Origin: Chloroflexota bacterium
GTDB taxonomy: Bacteria; Chloroflexota; Limnocylindria; Limnocylindrales; CSP1-4
Length of the DNA stretch: 6,214 nucleotides
Assembly: GCA_025355255.1 (NCBI GenBank)
Contig: JANYAA010000263.1
Location: 1-6,214 of the forward strand
Direction of reading: 5' to 3'
Below are positions 5,290 through 6,214 of this stretch, piece after piece (the stretch's first letter is position 1; the number at the start of each line of letters is the position of its first letter). Below the pieces are notes generated by a model. It searched no databases. It saw nothing but the letters and a program-made list of their open reading frames with translations, and was not told where the DNA came from. Both the position numbers and the translations under genes were made by a program.

Positions 5290-6078
5290 ATGGCACCTGC
5301 CCAACTCCTTCGCCCGACGCCCAGTTCCGCCGCAGGCCGGCATGCCCTCGTCGTTGCGGACGGCGACGTGCCCGCGCGCGACGCCCTCGATGCGGCTTGG
5401 CCTGGCTGGGACGCTGACGTTTTCGACGTGGTGGCTGCCGATGGCGGCTACACCCGCGCGCTGGGGCTGGGGCTGCGGCCGGATCTCCTCGTGGGCGACT
5501 TCGACTCGCTGCCGGCTGACGAGCTTGCCGCGGCCGCTGCCGACGGCGTGGCCCTTCTGCGCGCCGAGGTGGCGAAGGACGAGTCAGACGCAGAACTCGC
5601 GCTGCTTGCGGCGGTCCGGCGCGGGGCAACGCGGATCACGGTCTTGGGCGCATTTGGCGGCCCGCGGCTGGATCACGCCCTGGCGAACCTGTGGCTCCTC
5701 GCCCATCCTGCGCTGGCTGGCGTGGAGGTGGTCCTGCTTGACGGTGCCGCCCGCGCGCGCCTCCTGGGCGCTCCGGACGCGGTTGGCGCGCCCGTCACGC
5801 AGCTGCTTCCCGGCCCTGTTGGCGCCCTGGTCACGCTGCTCCCGTTTGGCGGCGACGCCCTCGGTGTGACGACCCGCGGGCTCCGCTACCCGCTCCACGG
5901 CGAGACGCTGCGGACAGGGCCGGCCCGCGGGCTCTCCAATGTCCGGGAGACCCCCGAAGCGGCTGTGGCCCTCGCAGCGGGGCAGCTGCTTATCGTGGAG
6001 GGCGCCCACGCCCGCGCCCGCGCCCGCGACGCCCCGGCCACCGTCTGGCGGCGACGCGGACTAGACTCGGCGCCATGA
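5290..6078 (+). CDS. thiN: Thiamine pyrophosphokinase
   Basis: Transfers pyrophosphate from ATP to thiamine, giving thiamine pyrophosphate, in the cytoplasm. The 262-residue protein shows the family signatures in order: VVAADGGYTRAL; PDLLVGDFDSLP with the catalytic/metal-binding GDxDS; KDESDAELAL (the K-D-x-[ST]-D-x-E motif); GAFGGPRLDHALANL (GxxGGRxDH-like); and a C-terminal GLSNVRETPEAAVALAAGQLLIV matching the thiamine-binding domain. It is longer than typical bacterial members (roughly 210-230 residues) because of about 18 extra N-terminal residues and an Ala/Arg-rich tail with an AHARARAR repeat. ATG 5290 is chosen for the box at 5277-5282 and the onset of similarity; the frame continues upstream into the opposite gene. 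Its TGA overlaps the next gene's ATG by 4 bp. Family identity is secure. Confidence 0.92.
   Translation: MAPAQLLRPTPSSAAGRHALVVADGDVPARDALDAAWPGWDADVFDVVAADGGYTRALGLGLRPDLLVGDFDSLPADELAAAAADGVALLRAEVAKDESDAELALLAAVRRGATRITVLGAFGGPRLDHALANLWLLAHPALAGVEVVLLDGAARARLLGAPDAVGAPVTQLLPGPVGALVTLLPFGGDALGVTTRGLRYPLHGETLRTGPARGLSNVRETPEAAVALAAGQLLIVEGAHARARARDAPATVWRRRGLDSAP
6004..6027. repeat. Four hexamer units near the end of thiN
   Basis: GCCCAC is followed by three exact GCCCGC units. They encode alternating Ala-His/Ala-Arg in the tail of thiamine pyrophosphokinase. The unit is six bases, so slippage would keep the frame. Confidence 0.7.
6062..6067 (+). promoter_or_regulatory. -10 box TAGACT, 7 nt before ATG 6075
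   Basis: TAGACT lies within the last codons of thiN and exactly seven bases before the peroxiredoxin ATG, with no Shine-Dalgarno between. It suggests the peroxiredoxin can be transcribed on its own as a leaderless mRNA, besides read-through from thiN. No clear -35 is visible. Confidence 0.5.
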
Positions 6079-6214
6079 GCACCCCGCAAGCCGGTCAGCC
6101 GGCACCCGATCTCGCCCTCCCCGATGAGCACGGCGTCGCCCACCGCCTCGCTGACCGCAGCGGCTCCTGGACCGTCGTCTACTTCTACCCGGCTGACGAC
6201 ACCCCCGGCTGCAC
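6075..6214 (+). CDS. bcp: Peroxiredoxin, Bcp/PrxQ family (5' part)
   Basis: N-terminal 46 residues of a thiol peroxidase that reduces hydrogen peroxide and organic hydroperoxides using a reactive cysteine, then is recycled by thioredoxin or a similar reductant. The visible part follows the family: GQPAPDLALPDEHG (7-20), a Leu-Asp-Arg-Ser-Gly turn, then VVYFYPADDTPGC (34-46). Cys46 in TPGC corresponds to the peroxidatic cysteine. The resolving cysteine and the rest lie outside the window. No signal peptide is seen, so it is probably cytoplasmic. The ATG overlaps the thiN stop (ATGA), so the two may be translationally coupled. Family assignment is strong; the exact subclass cannot be settled without the second cysteine. 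Confidence 0.9.
   Translation, partial: MSTPQAGQPAPDLALPDEHGVAHRLADRSGSWTVVYFYPADDTPGC

Noticed and set aside
5188..5343. N-terminal extension of the YbaK-family gene up to an alternative start at 5343.
   Set aside because: The added residues are Arg/Gly/His-rich, have no family similarity, and would overlap the start of thiN. The TAAACT-N7-GTG signal supports 5187.

Overview
This is a GC-rich, gene-dense bacterial window. The base composition and the repeated pattern of TANNNT boxes exactly 7 nt before start codons fit a lineage that uses many leaderless mRNAs, such as Actinobacteriota, Chloroflexota or relatives. That placement is an inference; no marker gene here fixes the taxon. No tRNA, rRNA, CRISPR array, insertion sequence or phage gene was seen.

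Layout. From 1 to 2685, minus strand, lies one very large gene read right to left that runs off the left edge. It has an excisionase/MerR-like DNA-binding domain, about four GAF-type sensor segments and a GGDEF diguanylate cyclase domain that is cut short. The first 228 bases are abnormal. Bases 1-76 and 153-228 are perfect inverted copies. The missing GGDEF signature with its RxxD inhibitory site sits on the opposite strand at 76-117. This is best explained as a fold-back or chimeric junction at a contig end, not as normal gene structure. Bases 2686-2795 are a short intergenic region with nested inverted repeats abutting the start codon. From 2796 to 3787, minus strand, is a two-gene unit joined by a 4-bp GTGA overlap: a two-TM protein resembling bacterial GIDE-domain proteins, then a 90-residue membrane protein with a signal-like N-terminus. 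Bases 3788-4030 are non-coding, with a candidate sigma-70-type promoter and a 22-bp-spaced direct repeat. From 4031 to 5187, minus strand, are a PQQ-propeller-like protein of unknown role and a YbaK/EbsC-family aminoacyl-tRNA deacylase.

Bases 5188-5289 are a divergent promoter region. From 5290 to 6214, plus strand, are thiamine pyrophosphokinase and a peroxiredoxin of the Bcp/PrxQ family. They overlap by ATGA, and the second is cut by the window end at its peroxidatic cysteine.

The genes do not form one obvious pathway. They look like small housekeeping units (thiamine cofactor synthesis, peroxide defence, translation quality control, membrane proteins) beside one elaborate c-di-GMP signalling protein. 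The points most worth checking are the inverted junction at the left end, the DNA-binding/multi-GAF/GGDEF fusion, and the repeated leaderless-type promoters.
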